Of a stretch of 64,000 bases of DNA, positions 33,856 through 42,094 are shown piece after piece. The stretch's first letter is position 1, and each line of letters begins with the position of its first letter. Below the pieces are notes generated by a model, which ran no database searches, had not been told where the DNA came from, and worked only from the letters and a program-made list of their open reading frames with translations. This DNA comes from Flavobacterium hungaricum (lineage in GTDB: Bacteria > Bacteroidota > Bacteroidia > Flavobacteriales > Flavobacteriaceae). The position numbers and the translations under genes are program-made. The stretch spans positions 57,507 through 121,506 of the forward strand of contig NZ_PRDM01000007.1 in assembly GCF_015182285.1 (NCBI RefSeq). The letters run 5' to 3'.

Positions 33856-34488
33856 TTAGTGTTTCAACATATTGTGAGCGTAGTGAATTCCTAATCCGTA
33901 AGAACCGCCGTGTTTTTTCATTAAGTTCGTTACTGGAACATAAGTTTCTTCACGTGCCCAGTCTCTTTGTAATTCTAATAAGTATTGAATAGAAGTAATT
34001 GGCTGTGCGCCAGCTTGAATCATTCTTTGTACTGCACGTTCGTGTGCTTCTGCACTTACATCACCGCAGGCATCTGTAATAACGTACACTTCGTAACCTT
34101 CTTCGATTGCAGATAAAGCTGGTCCAACAATACATACACCTGTCCATAAACCTGCAAGAACTATTTTTTTCTTGTTTTTCCCTACAATTGCTTTATAAGC
34201 GTTTTCGTCTTCCCAAGTGTTCATTGAAGTACGATCGATATATCCTGAAGTTGCAATTGGATAATATTCTTCGACTTCTGGAAAAACAGGACCCGAAAAG
34301 CTTTCTTCGGCAACAGTTGTTACTACAGTTGCCACATTAAATATTTTTGAGGCACCGCTGATAATGGCAACGTTATTTCGTAATTCGCTTAATGCAATGT
34401 TGCTGGTAGCAAATGCCATTTGACCTTCAAAGTCAATTAAAACTAATGCGTGATTGTCTGGTGATAATAAGTTTGCTGATGGTTTCAT
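33856..34488 (-). CDS. isochorismatase-like cysteine hydrolase (YcaC type)
   Basis: A 210-residue hydrolase. The catalytic set is Asp19 (ALVLIDFEGQ), a Lys in the KNKKK run at about 106-108 and the nucleophile Cys119 in AGLWTGVCIVGPAL. Further motifs EGYEVYVITDACGDVS and HERAVQRMIQAGAQPITS match YcaC-like enzymes of unknown substrate. It is separated from the porin by a short simple repeat and from the next gene upstream by a hairpin-rich region. Confidence 0.9.
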   Translation of the reverse strand: MKPSANLLSPDNHALVLIDFEGQMAFATSNIALSELRNNVAIISGASKIFNVATVVTTVAEESFSGPVFPEVEEYYPIATSGYIDRTSMNTWEDENAYKAIVGKNKKKIVLAGLWTGVCIVGPALSAIEEGYEVYVITDACGDVSAEAHERAVQRMIQAGAQPITSIQYLLELQRDWAREETYVPVTNLMKKHGGSYGLGIHYAHNMLKH

Positions 34489-34554
34489 GTTATTTATTTT
34501 TAAAAATTATTATTAGTTAGCTTGTAGAGGATAAGCTTTGAATGATTTGTGATG

Positions 34555-34680
34555 AATGGCCTCCTGCTTTAGCTGAAGGTTTTAATATTGGTTTTAAAAC
34601 AGGCTTTAGCCGAAATGCTGTGTGTTAGGCTAAAGCCTTAATTTTTTCTATCTATTTCCTCCAGCTGAAGCGGGAAGCAA
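34555..34680. repeat. hairpin-rich repeat related to the array at 36304-37075
   Basis: GGCTTTAGCC (34603-34612) and GGCTAAAGCC (34629-34638) form a 10-bp stem, and CCTCC...GCTTTAGCTGAAGG text occurs on both sides. The same 10-bp arms occur in every unit of the tandem array at 36304, which shows a shared element family. The region lies between the isochorismatase-like and the 34689 genes. Confidence 0.65.
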
Positions 34681-34688
34681 TTGAAGTA

Positions 34689-35006
34689 TTAATGCGTAGA
34701 AAGCTTTCTGATCATTTCTACAGAGACAGAATCAGCATAAATGCCGAAAGCACTTGTCAAGACTCCTTTTATATTGTATACATCCGATATGATTCCGTAT
34801 ACAATATCTTCGTCGCCGGGATCTGTATCGCCTTCAAAACGAAAGATGTATTCGATCTTAAATTCTTCTGGAGACATAGACTGTGAATTGTTGTTGTAAC
34901 GAATACAGTTTACATCAAGGTTAAAGTTTTGTGTAAAACCTTGAAGAGCTAACCATTGCAGTGCTTCTGTAACGGTGTCGAACGAGGGTTGCTGAAATTG
35001 ACTCAT
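34689..35006 (-). CDS. small conserved protein, often labelled phosphoribosylpyrophosphate synthetase-like
   Basis: A 105-residue soluble protein with the pattern TVTEALQWLALQGFTQNFNL, MSPEEFKIEYIFRFEGDTDP, then GDEDIVYGIISDVYNIKGVL and AFGIYADSVSVEMIRKL. Short proteins of this pattern occur in many flavobacteria. They are sometimes named as PRPP synthetase-like, but this one is far too short and lacks the PRPP-binding motif, so that name should not be trusted. Function unknown. It follows the alpha/beta hydrolase on the same strand, with a hairpin between. Confidence 0.75.
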   Translation of the reverse strand: MSQFQQPSFDTVTEALQWLALQGFTQNFNLDVNCIRYNNNSQSMSPEEFKIEYIFRFEGDTDPGDEDIVYGIISDVYNIKGVLTSAFGIYADSVSVEMIRKLSTH

Positions 35007-35020
35007 AAAAGATTGTTTTT

Positions 35021-35057
35021 AAACTGCCTGCAAAAGCGAACTCATAACAGGCAGTTT
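35021..35057 (-). terminator. hairpin between alpha/beta hydrolase and downstream gene
   Basis: AAACTGCCTG (35021-35030) / CAGGCAGTTT (35048-35057) is a perfect 10-bp stem with a 17-base loop just after the hydrolase stop. Only a short T run follows on the minus strand, so it may be a weak terminator or an RNA-end protector. Confidence 0.55.
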
Positions 35058-35078
35058 GGTTAATTAAAGACTGTCAGA

Positions 35079-35897
35079 TTATCCTTTAATAAATTCTAAA
35101 ATATCTTTGTTGATCGTTTCAGCTTCTGTAGTCGGCATACCGTGAGGAAAACCTGGGTATGCAATCAATTTTCCGTTTTTCAAAAGTGCCGCTGCTCTTG
35201 GAGCCTGACCGAATGGTACGATTTGATCGTCTTCTCCATGCAGAACCAAAACAGGAATGTCTAAACTTTTAAGATCTTCTGTAAAATCAGATTCAGAAAA
35301 TGCTTTAATTCCTTCATAATGAGCCAAAACAGAACCCATCATTCCTTGACGCCACCAATTGTGTTTGATACCTTCCTGAACCGTTTGTCCTTCGCGGTTC
35401 CATCCATAAAAAGGGATTGGGAAATCATAAAAATACTGTGCTCTGTTAAAACCCGTTCCTTGTCTGATTTCGTCAAATACAGATAATGGCACTCCTTCTG
35501 GGTTTGACTCGTTTTGAATCATTATTGGAGTAACTGCACTGATAATTACAGCTTTTGCAATACGACCTTTACCATGTTTTGCGGCATATCGAATTACTTC
35601 TCCGCCTCCTGTAGAATGCCCTACGTGAATAGCATCTTTTAAATCCAAAGCTTCTGTTAATGCGGCTACGTCTGCTGCGTAAGTATCCATGTTGTTTCCT
35701 TCAGAACTTTGTCCTGAGCGCCCGTGGCCACGACGATCGTGTGCAATTACTCTGTAACCTTGTTTAAGGAAAAACATCATTTGTGCATCCCAATCGTCAG
35801 CTGATAAAGGCCATCCGTGGTGAAAAACAATTGGCTGTCCTGTTCCCCAATCTTTGTAATAAATCTGTGTTCCGTCTTTTACTGTAAGTGTGCTCAT
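35079..35897 (-). CDS. alpha/beta hydrolase (non-haem chloroperoxidase / arylesterase type)
   Basis: A 272-residue hydrolase with the oxyanion region VFHHGWPLSADDWD, DRRGHGRS, nucleophile Ser95 in VGHSTGGGE, Asp in LHGEDDQIVPF and His in GFPHGMP. It matches the cofactor-free haloperoxidase/arylesterase group. It is expressed from a promoter with TAGATTTG and TTAACCTAGATTAA, the same layout as the ring-cleaving dioxygenase promoter 14 kb away. Confidence 0.92.
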   Translation of the reverse strand: MSTLTVKDGTQIYYKDWGTGQPIVFHHGWPLSADDWDAQMMFFLKQGYRVIAHDRRGHGRSGQSSEGNNMDTYAADVAALTEALDLKDAIHVGHSTGGGEVIRYAAKHGKGRIAKAVIISAVTPIMIQNESNPEGVPLSVFDEIRQGTGFNRAQYFYDFPIPFYGWNREGQTVQEGIKHNWWRQGMMGSVLAHYEGIKAFSESDFTEDLKSLDIPVLVLHGEDDQIVPFGQAPRAAALLKNGKLIAYPGFPHGMPTTEAETINKDILEFIKG

Positions 35898-35974
35898 TTG
35901 TTATGGTTTTAAATTGTTGATTTCGGTTTTATAATCTTATTTGTTACAAGTATGCTGTTGTTTTATTGATACTG

Positions 35975-36057
35975 CAAATCTATAGCAGTGAAGAAGGCTG
36001 GTCTATTAACCTAGATTAAGAAGGTGCTTTTTACGGTTACTTCTTAATCTAGATTAA
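35975..36057 (-). promoter_or_regulatory. promoter with two TTAAYCTAGATTAA sites
   Basis: On the minus strand the -7 box TAGATTTG is at 35975-35982, with TTAACCTAGATTAA at 36006-36019 (31 bp from box to site, as at 21692/21723). A second, perfect palindrome TTAATCTAGATTAA is at 36044-36057, inverted and 38 bp further. Flanking bases extend the pairing between the two sites (ATTAACCTAGATTAAGAAG against its near complement), so they may bind a cooperative dimer pair. Confidence 0.7.
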
Positions 36058-36140
36058 TTCTTTGGGATTTTTTCCAAAGCATTATTTCGTTCTGTTTTCA
36101 TGTGCTGCATCTTGATATAAATAAGAGTTGCTGACTATCT

Positions 36141-36235
36141 GCCAAATAATGTGCCTTTAAGAGTAATGCCTTGTTCTGTAAGGGATTTAAGGTTTTGGCA
36201 GTTTTTTTTAGGTTACGATATATCGTAAATTTATT
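36141..36235 (+). promoter_or_regulatory. second copy of the activator-gene control region, without a gene
   Basis: GCCAAATAATGTGCCTTT (36141) and ACGATATATCGTAAATTTAT (36215) repeat the control region found at 21776-21868 with nearly the same spacing. There a sigma-54 activator gene follows; here no plus-strand gene follows, and the sequence runs into the tandem array. It may be the remnant of a lost regulator or may drive a non-coding transcript. Confidence 0.55.
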
Positions 36236-36303
36236 AAGGGAGTAATGACAATTGGTGAAATTATCGCAAAGTGCCGCAGTATATTTTTTGCATCATTACA
36301 AAA

Positions 36304-37075
36304 TGTGTGGAGCAGTAAAGATTAAAAAAGAGAATATCAATTGCCTCCAGATTTATCTGGAGGTTTAAAAAAACATATTTAGAGGCTTTAGCCAAATAAA
36401 AATTTATTCCTTTTTGGAGCTTTTATAAGGCTAAAGCCATTTAGAATATCATACGATAACCAGCATCTAAAGGTGCTGATAATTGAAAATATTGTTTGAA
36501 AATGGGATTTTAATCTAGGTTCTCAATATAATTTAAGCAATTATCCCCAGCGTATCATTAGAAAATCTGCGGAGCAGTAAAGATTAAAAAGAGAAGATCA
36601 ATTGCCTCCAGATTTATCTGGAGGTTTTAAAAAAACATATTTATAGGCTTTAGCCAAATAAATTTATTGCTTTTTGGAGCTTTTCTTTGGCTAAAGCCAT
36701 TTAGAATATCATACGATAACCAGCATCTAAAGATGCTGGCAATTTATAGTATTGTTTGAAAATGGGATTTAAATCTGGGCTCGCAATATAATTTCAGCAA
36801 TTATCCCCAGCGTATCATTAGAAAATCTGTGGAGCAGTAAGATTAAAAATGAGAAGATCAATTGCCACCAGATTTATCTGGAGGTTTAAAAAAAAGATAT
36901 TTACAGGCTTTAGCCAAATAAATTTATTGATTTTTGGAGCTTTTCTTTGGCTAAAGCCATTAAGAATATCATATGATAACCAGCATTTAAAGATGCTGGC
37001 AATTGATAATATTGTTTGAAAATTGGATTTTAATCTGGGCTCTCAATATAATTTTAGCAATTATCCCCAGCGTGT
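36304..37075. repeat. tandem array, three units of about 260 bp, with three hairpins each
   Basis: The landmark GGAGCAGTAA recurs at about 36309, 36571 and 36831, and TTATCCCCAGCGT at 36541, 36801 and 37061 (260-bp period). Each unit carries a CCTCCAGAT/ATCTGGAGG hairpin (first at 36344-36363), a GGCTTTAGCC/GGCTAAAGCC stem (left arms at 36384, 36646 and 36906) and a CAGCATC/GATGCTG hairpin. The third unit runs into the 3' end of the histidine kinase gene: TTATCCCCAGCGT encodes its stop and last residues. The units are therefore duplications seeded from that gene end. No coding potential was seen. Together with the promoter region this fills the 1.16-kb gap from 35898 to 37060. Confidence 0.85.
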
Positions 37076-39316
37076 AATAGTATTTGCAGTAAATTCTACC
37101 TGAATTACTGCACCATTATCATTAAAAAAAGAAACTTTACCATCCAGCTGCTGCGCTAAACCGCTGATTAAATTAATGCCTAATGTAGCCGGCGAGTTAA
37201 AATCAAGATCATCAGGAAAACCATTTCCATTATCCCTGATCTTAAGTGTTATTGTGTTGTTTTCGCTGGGTTTCATCTCAATTACAATAATTCCTTTTTG
37301 ATTGCTTTCAAAGGCATATTTTATAGCATTTGTAATAGCTTCATTCAAAATCAAACCAACAGAAACCGCCTGCGCTTCATCAAGATGCACTGTATCAAGA
37401 GCAGTTTCAAAAGTAATGTAATGCATGTCAAAAGTATCGCGAAAATTATGCAGCAGATCATTAATGTAGTTTTCCATTTCTATTTCTCGAATGATATCTG
37501 TTCTGTATAATTTTTGATGCAGCAAAGAAATGGCATACAGTCGGTGCTGGCTTTTTTGAATGGCATCAAAGGCTTCTTTGTTTTTTAAAGTTGACGACTG
37601 CGAGTTTAAAAGACTCATCACAATCTGCAGATTATTCTTGACCCGATGATGAATTTCCTGCATAAGCGATTCTTTTTCAATAACCAGTTTCTGCAGCGTC
37701 TCATTTTTTTGATCGATTTCATTTTTTTGAGTGATCAAAAGAGCATTGTTTTTTTTCTTTTCCTGATAACTTATCCAAAACAAAATGATGCTCACTAAAA
37801 GAAAAGCAACCAGACAAAAGCCGAATTTTATAGTAGTTTGAGCGTGTATTGTTTTTTGTTTTTCGGCATCCATATCTAATTTTAAATTAGAAAACTCTTT
37901 TTCTTTCTTCTCCAGACCATACAAAATCTGCAGTTCTTCGATTTGTTTGTTCTTTTTTTCATTAAAAATAGAATCATTCAGATTTTTGTATTTCTGAAAA
38001 TATTGTATTGCTGTAATGTAATTTCCTTTCGCCGAATCAATTTTAAACAAATACAAATTCGCTTCTTTCACCTGAGAAAGTTCTACAATTCCTTTTGGGA
38101 AATTAAGTGATTTCTGAAAATTGACTTTTGCCTTATCATAGTTTTGATGCTCTTCATAGAATTTTCCAAATTCAAAATAAGCTTCAGATAAATCAATATC
38201 CATGATAGAATTACTTTCTTCATATAAAGTAATCATTTTTGCAAAATTGGCTTCGGCCAGTCTGGGCTGTTTATTTTTGTTATAACAATAGGCGAGAGAA
38301 CCATAAATGATGGCTTTGTCCGTATTTTTTTTAGGCGCATATTCTTTTATAATATTTTGTACCTGTCGTAAAGCTTCTTTTGGTTTTTTGATCTCAATAA
38401 GTTCTTTACACAATAAATCGGTAAAGGCATAGATATTCGTATAATCTAATTCTTTTTGAGATTTAAGAATAGGAATTGCTTTTGCCAGCAGTTCTATGCT
38501 TAAATCATGTTTGCCAAGATCTTTGTAGGCAAGTGCCAGCTGTTCGTAAAAATCGGGTGCATCTCCAAACTCTTTTGTTGCTTCCATGTATTTTACACAA
38601 GCAAGAGAATAATAAAGGCTTTTGCCCAAATCGCCTTTAAGTCTGTTGACATCTGCTAATAAATCGTAGGTATACTGCAGTTTTTTGTAACCGATTTTTT
38701 TATAAATACCGAGAGCCTGAAACAGTTCTTTTTCTGCCAGATCCAATCTGCCTTGGTTTAAATGGGCATCGGCTTTGTATTTTACGAGATAAGCATAATC
38801 CTCAAACAGCCCCAGATTTTTGTAAAGTGCAGCAGCTTTATCAAAACAAATTACAGCTTCATCAAAAGATTTAAAATTGCGCGGAAACTGCCAAAATAAT
38901 CTTTTTCCCTGCTTTGCCCATAAATCGGCTTCTTTTTTATATTGTTTTGTTTTTTGATAGAAGACCATAGCCTTCTGGTAAAATTCGAGTGCCTTGGGAT
39001 AATTATTTTCTTCGAATAAAAGTTCTCCGTAGAAAAAAAGACATTTATGTTTCAGATTCTCATCATTGATTCTGTGACTAAGCACAAAAGCCTTGTTAAA
39101 ATTCGAGCGAGCACTGTCAAGATCAATTTTAAAACTATCGGGTCTGTATAAAAATTCGGCGCCGTGATCAAGAAGGTCTGTGATTTTTTTGGTGATCAAA
39201 GAATGCTTTTTTGAAACCGCAGCTGCATTAGAAGTCTCTTGAACGGCAGTAGAATAGCAATTCCAGCTCAGAATAAAAAAAACAAACGACAACTTTGCTA
39301 TGCAGCATTTAACCAT
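37061..39316 (-). CDS. TPR-containing HisKA_2 sensor histidine kinase
   Basis: A 751-residue protein with a signal sequence at the N-terminus, about ten tetratricopeptide-type repeats (roughly residues 70-440, for example NNYPKALEFYQKAMVFYQKT) and one membrane helix near 500 (FCLVAFLLVSIILFWISY). A coiled coil follows, then HisKA_2 with His in LMQEIHHRVKNNLQIVMS, and the ATPase motifs NEAITNAIKYAF, RDNGNGFPD and LGINLISGLAQQLDG. All catalytic motifs are intact. No response regulator gene is adjacent, so it is an orphan. Its 3' end forms part of the neighbouring tandem array. Its kinase half is a close paralog of the kinase at 27138. Confidence 0.93.
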   Translation of the reverse strand: MVKCCIAKLSFVFFILSWNCYSTAVQETSNAAAVSKKHSLITKKITDLLDHGAEFLYRPDSFKIDLDSARSNFNKAFVLSHRINDENLKHKCLFFYGELLFEENNYPKALEFYQKAMVFYQKTKQYKKEADLWAKQGKRLFWQFPRNFKSFDEAVICFDKAAALYKNLGLFEDYAYLVKYKADAHLNQGRLDLAEKELFQALGIYKKIGYKKLQYTYDLLADVNRLKGDLGKSLYYSLACVKYMEATKEFGDAPDFYEQLALAYKDLGKHDLSIELLAKAIPILKSQKELDYTNIYAFTDLLCKELIEIKKPKEALRQVQNIIKEYAPKKNTDKAIIYGSLAYCYNKNKQPRLAEANFAKMITLYEESNSIMDIDLSEAYFEFGKFYEEHQNYDKAKVNFQKSLNFPKGIVELSQVKEANLYLFKIDSAKGNYITAIQYFQKYKNLNDSIFNEKKNKQIEELQILYGLEKKEKEFSNLKLDMDAEKQKTIHAQTTIKFGFCLVAFLLVSIILFWISYQEKKKNNALLITQKNEIDQKNETLQKLVIEKESLMQEIHHRVKNNLQIVMSLLNSQSSTLKNKEAFDAIQKSQHRLYAISLLHQKLYRTDIIREIEMENYINDLLHNFRDTFDMHYITFETALDTVHLDEAQAVSVGLILNEAITNAIKYAFESNQKGIIVIEMKPSENNTITLKIRDNGNGFPDDLDFNSPATLGINLISGLAQQLDGKVSFFNDNGAVIQVEFTANTITRWG

Positions 39317-39521
39317 AAAGAGATATTAAAAAAACAATTGTTCTTGGGAATTATTTGCGGTAAAGAAAACAAATAAGTTTTTAAAAATAGCTAAATTAGG
39401 GTTGGTAAGCAAGATTATTATACCGTTGAAAAGAATAAAATGTGGAATACCGTAAAGAAAATCGCAAATTATTTTCGTTATTTGAATAGATCCTATCTAC
39501 AATACTAAGCAGAATTCTTAC

Positions 39522-40859
39522 ATGAAAATAATACAAAGTTTTTGGTCTGGAAATGCGACTGATTTTACTCATAATTACGGCTGGTTCTCTTATAAGTATA
39601 ATTGGCTCAGCTGGTTGTTAAGCTGTCATCAATTAGTTAAATTCCATAAAGACGTCGAGCTTTATACAGATCGTTTTGGATATGAAATACTGATCAAAAA
39701 ACTACAATTGCCTTATACTAAAGTGCATGTGATTTTGGATGATTTAAATGAATATCACAAAGACCTTTGGGCTGTTTCTAAAATTAAGGTTTATGAAATG
39801 CAGGAAGAACCTTTTCTGCATGTTGACGGAGATGTTTTTGTGTGGGATTCTTTAACCGATAAATTTAAAAACGCTGCGGTGCTTACCCAAAATTTAGAAA
39901 TTACAGCTGCCAGCTACATTAAAAAGTGGAATGAAATTTCGCCGCATCTCGTATACCTGCCGCTAGAAATGGAAAATTATCATAAGAATCCCAATAATTT
40001 TGCCTGTAACATGGGAGTTGCGGGCGGCAATGATATTCAGTTTTTTAAAGAATATGCCCAAAAAAGTATTGATTTTGTAGATAAAAACAGAAGCGCATTT
40101 TCAAAAATTAACTGTCTTAGTTTCAATCTTTTCTTTGAGCAGATTTTATTTTATCAATTTGCAGCAATTAAAGAGGTAAAGGTTGATTTTTTGTTTGATC
40201 AAGTGTATAATGACGGTGAGTATTTTGGTTTTGCCGAATTTCATGAAGTCCCTCAGAAATCGTATTTGCATTTATTGGGAGTTTATAAACGAAATCCTTT
40301 TGTGTGCAAGGCGATGGAGGTTTACATCATGAAAAATTATCCAGAAAGTTACTCAAAAATTGCGGCTTTGGTAAATGAAGCTGAAAGGAACCAGAATGAG
40401 GTAGAATTTCTAACACAGGAAAAAGTTGCAGCATTGACTGCAGATTTTGATTTTGAGCTTAAAACTAACAAAAAAAGCTCCGATAATTATCTTCTGAAAA
40501 GAGACTTATATACAGCAGGTATGCCTAATTATTTTCAAAGTTTAGTAGCGGCCAAGGAAGATTTTAAGATCGTATTGCTGGACGGATTTAAGCACATCCG
40601 CACTACTCGTAATGAGGAAGAATTTTCTTTTTTAGAAATTGAAGATCGCAATTCTGTATCTCGAAAATATGAGTTGGATGAGTTAGATGAAGAAGCTTTG
40701 TCTGTAATAGCAGCAGGAACTCGATATTTTGATTGTATTACATCGTTATTAGAGCACTTTGAATATGATTCTGAAGAGGAAGAAAATGATATTTTGATAC
40801 TTTTAAATAAAAAGCTGACCAATTATATCGTTTATAAAATTATTGCCATTTATAAATAA
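39522..40859 (+). CDS. DUF6734-like, glycosyltransferase-like protein
   Basis: A 445-residue cytoplasmic protein starting MKIIQSFWSG. The first 280 residues read like a nucleotide-sugar transferase fold: KYNWLSWLLSCHQLVKFHKD, VELYTDRFGYEILIK, and HVDGDVFVWDS with a DxD-like Asp102/Asp104. This matches what I know as DUF6734. The C-terminal 150 residues are acidic and without known motifs. A gene for a double-glycine peptide follows about 320 bp later on the same strand, so it may modify that peptide (inference only). No dedicated transporter gene is nearby. Confidence 0.72.
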   Translation: MKIIQSFWSGNATDFTHNYGWFSYKYNWLSWLLSCHQLVKFHKDVELYTDRFGYEILIKKLQLPYTKVHVILDDLNEYHKDLWAVSKIKVYEMQEEPFLHVDGDVFVWDSLTDKFKNAAVLTQNLEITAASYIKKWNEISPHLVYLPLEMENYHKNPNNFACNMGVAGGNDIQFFKEYAQKSIDFVDKNRSAFSKINCLSFNLFFEQILFYQFAAIKEVKVDFLFDQVYNDGEYFGFAEFHEVPQKSYLHLLGVYKRNPFVCKAMEVYIMKNYPESYSKIAALVNEAERNQNEVEFLTQEKVAALTADFDFELKTNKKSSDNYLLKRDLYTAGMPNYFQSLVAAKEDFKIVLLDGFKHIRTTRNEEEFSFLEIEDRNSVSRKYELDELDEEALSVIAAGTRYFDCITSLLEHFEYDSEEEENDILILLNKKLTNYIVYKIIAIYK

Positions 40860-41177
40860 TTCGAAAATGATATTTTTTTTAAACAGTCAAGAATGCTTTT
40901 GTTTGCTGGGTTTTTTATGATAATCATTAGAAATAAATTATTCTAAATGTTAAATTTTTAAACAAATGTGGTTTTGCGTAAGAAAATGTAAATATAAAGA
41001 GCCATATTTGTAAGGAGAGTGCTGCTTTTGCAGCATGCATAAAAAAATAGATATTGTAAACTGTTTTACTAGAGGGATTTAGTATTACGAAAATAGATAA
41101 AAATCTTGCGCAAGGATAGACATAAATTCCAAATGTCTTTAAATGATTGGAATAGTAATCAATTTAATTATTTAATT
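40860..41177. other. intergenic region before the double-glycine peptide gene
   Basis: These 318 bp hold no convincing gene. A small hairpin TGCTGC-TTTT-GCAGCA lies near 41021-41036 and is followed by an A-rich stretch. Candidate -7 boxes (for example CATATTTG at 41003-41010) are imperfect. The peptide promoter should be here. Confidence 0.4.
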
Positions 41178-41333
41178 ATGTTTAAGAAAATTTCAAAAAC
41201 AAAAGAAGTTAAAAAATTTGTTGCAAACGACGTACAAAAATTGACTGTTAAAGAATTAAAACAAACATTAGGAGGTTATCAAGAACCGATTCTTTGCTAT
41301 GATGAAATTAGAAACAGATATTATAAATGCTAA
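41178..41333 (+). CDS. double-glycine leader peptide, putative RiPP or bacteriocin-like precursor
   Basis: A 51-residue peptide from ATG 41178 (a longer TTG frame upstream is rejected). A basic leader (MFKKISKTKEVKKF) is followed by KLTVKELKQTLGG, the classical double-glycine processing motif with Gly32-Gly33. The remaining 18-residue core is YQEPILCYDEIRNRYYKC, with Cys40 and a C-terminal Cys51, four Tyr and two Arg. Precursors of this kind are cleaved after GG by a peptidase-containing ABC exporter and may be modified on Cys or Tyr. The gene has its own strong terminator. The only candidate partner nearby is the DUF6734-like gene. Confidence 0.72.
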   Translation: MFKKISKTKEVKKFVANDVQKLTVKELKQTLGGYQEPILCYDEIRNRYYKC

Positions 41334-41363
41334 TACAAAAATTATAAGCATAGTATCCATTTA

Positions 41364-41399
41364 GAACTGTCTGCATTTTTTTGCAGGCAGTTTTTTTAT
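41364..41399 (+). terminator. rho-independent terminator
   Basis: AACTGTCTGCA (41364-41374) pairs with TGCAGGCAGTT (one G-U pair) around a T-rich loop and is followed by seven T. It closes the double-glycine peptide gene. Confidence 0.92.
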
Positions 41400-41411
41400 A
41401 GCCCTGCACGT

Positions 41412-41894
41412 CTACTTTTTAATTTCAAGTTCTACTTTAAAGGTGCCTAAAAAGGGATTATCAGCCATTTGCGAATGTCCAATTACTAAGATATAAGTTC
41501 CTTTTTGTTGAATTGGAACTTTTAAATCTATTCCGAAAGGACCGTCTGAGGTTTTATCAGGAAAAATAATTTGATTAAAACGGACGTTTCCTTTGCCTGT
41601 ACTTGGAGTAATTTTTCCGTTCAATTCTCCTGTATCGTCATTTTTAAACTTAACGTATACCCTGGATGGAATCGAATCTAAAGAACCTTCTGCTGTAAAA
41701 AGGCCTTTGTCATCCTTAAAATTCATAAAAATAGTATCGCCGATTTGTTTGTTTTCTTTGCTGTTCTCTTCGGTGTTATTTTCGTGACGTTGTTTCATAA
41801 CAGGTTGAGAAGTTTTAACAACAGTATTTTTGTTTTCTTTTTGCTGACATGAAAAAAAGAAAAGGAATAATAAAGGCATCAGAAAAAATTTCAT
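41412..41894 (-). CDS. small lipoprotein of unknown function
   Basis: A 160-residue predicted lipoprotein from ATG 41894: signal MKFFLMPLLFLFFFSC with Cys16 as lipobox. A charged linker rich in Lys, Asn and Glu follows, then a beta-rich domain (DTIFMNFKDDKGLFTAEGSL, RVYVKFKNDDTGELNGKI, then GTYILVIGHSQMADNPFLGT). The domain reads like a small extracellular beta sandwich. No family is recognised. It is divergent from the PUL regulator, so it may or may not belong to that locus. Confidence 0.7.
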   Translation of the reverse strand: MKFFLMPLLFLFFFSCQQKENKNTVVKTSQPVMKQRHENNTEENSKENKQIGDTIFMNFKDDKGLFTAEGSLDSIPSRVYVKFKNDDTGELNGKITPSTGKGNVRFNQIIFPDKTSDGPFGIDLKVPIQQKGTYILVIGHSQMADNPFLGTFKVELEIKK

Positions 41895-42094
41895 AATAGT
41901 ATTTTTTATCAAGTACATCAAAGTTATCTCGTTTATACTACTACGTGTTATATTTTACTATTTTAAATTTATATAAAGAGGTGTAGAGATGAAATTATAA
42001 AAAGCCTGCCGCATATTGCACGTTTTTTATTTAACCTACACTTTATATTGGGTTTAACTTGCAATTGTATACTTGCTGGTTAAAATACCAAACA

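Noticed and set aside
34689..35006. Phosphoribosylpyrophosphate synthetase.
   Set aside because: At 105 residues, without the PRPP-binding signature, the name used for such proteins is not supported; it is kept as unknown.
35898..37060. A plus-strand gene expected after the duplicated control region.
   Set aside because: No reading frame with family features was found; the space is filled by repeats.
36304..37075. Possible CRISPR array.
   Set aside because: Units are about 260 bp with no short repeat/unique spacer pattern, and no cas genes are present.
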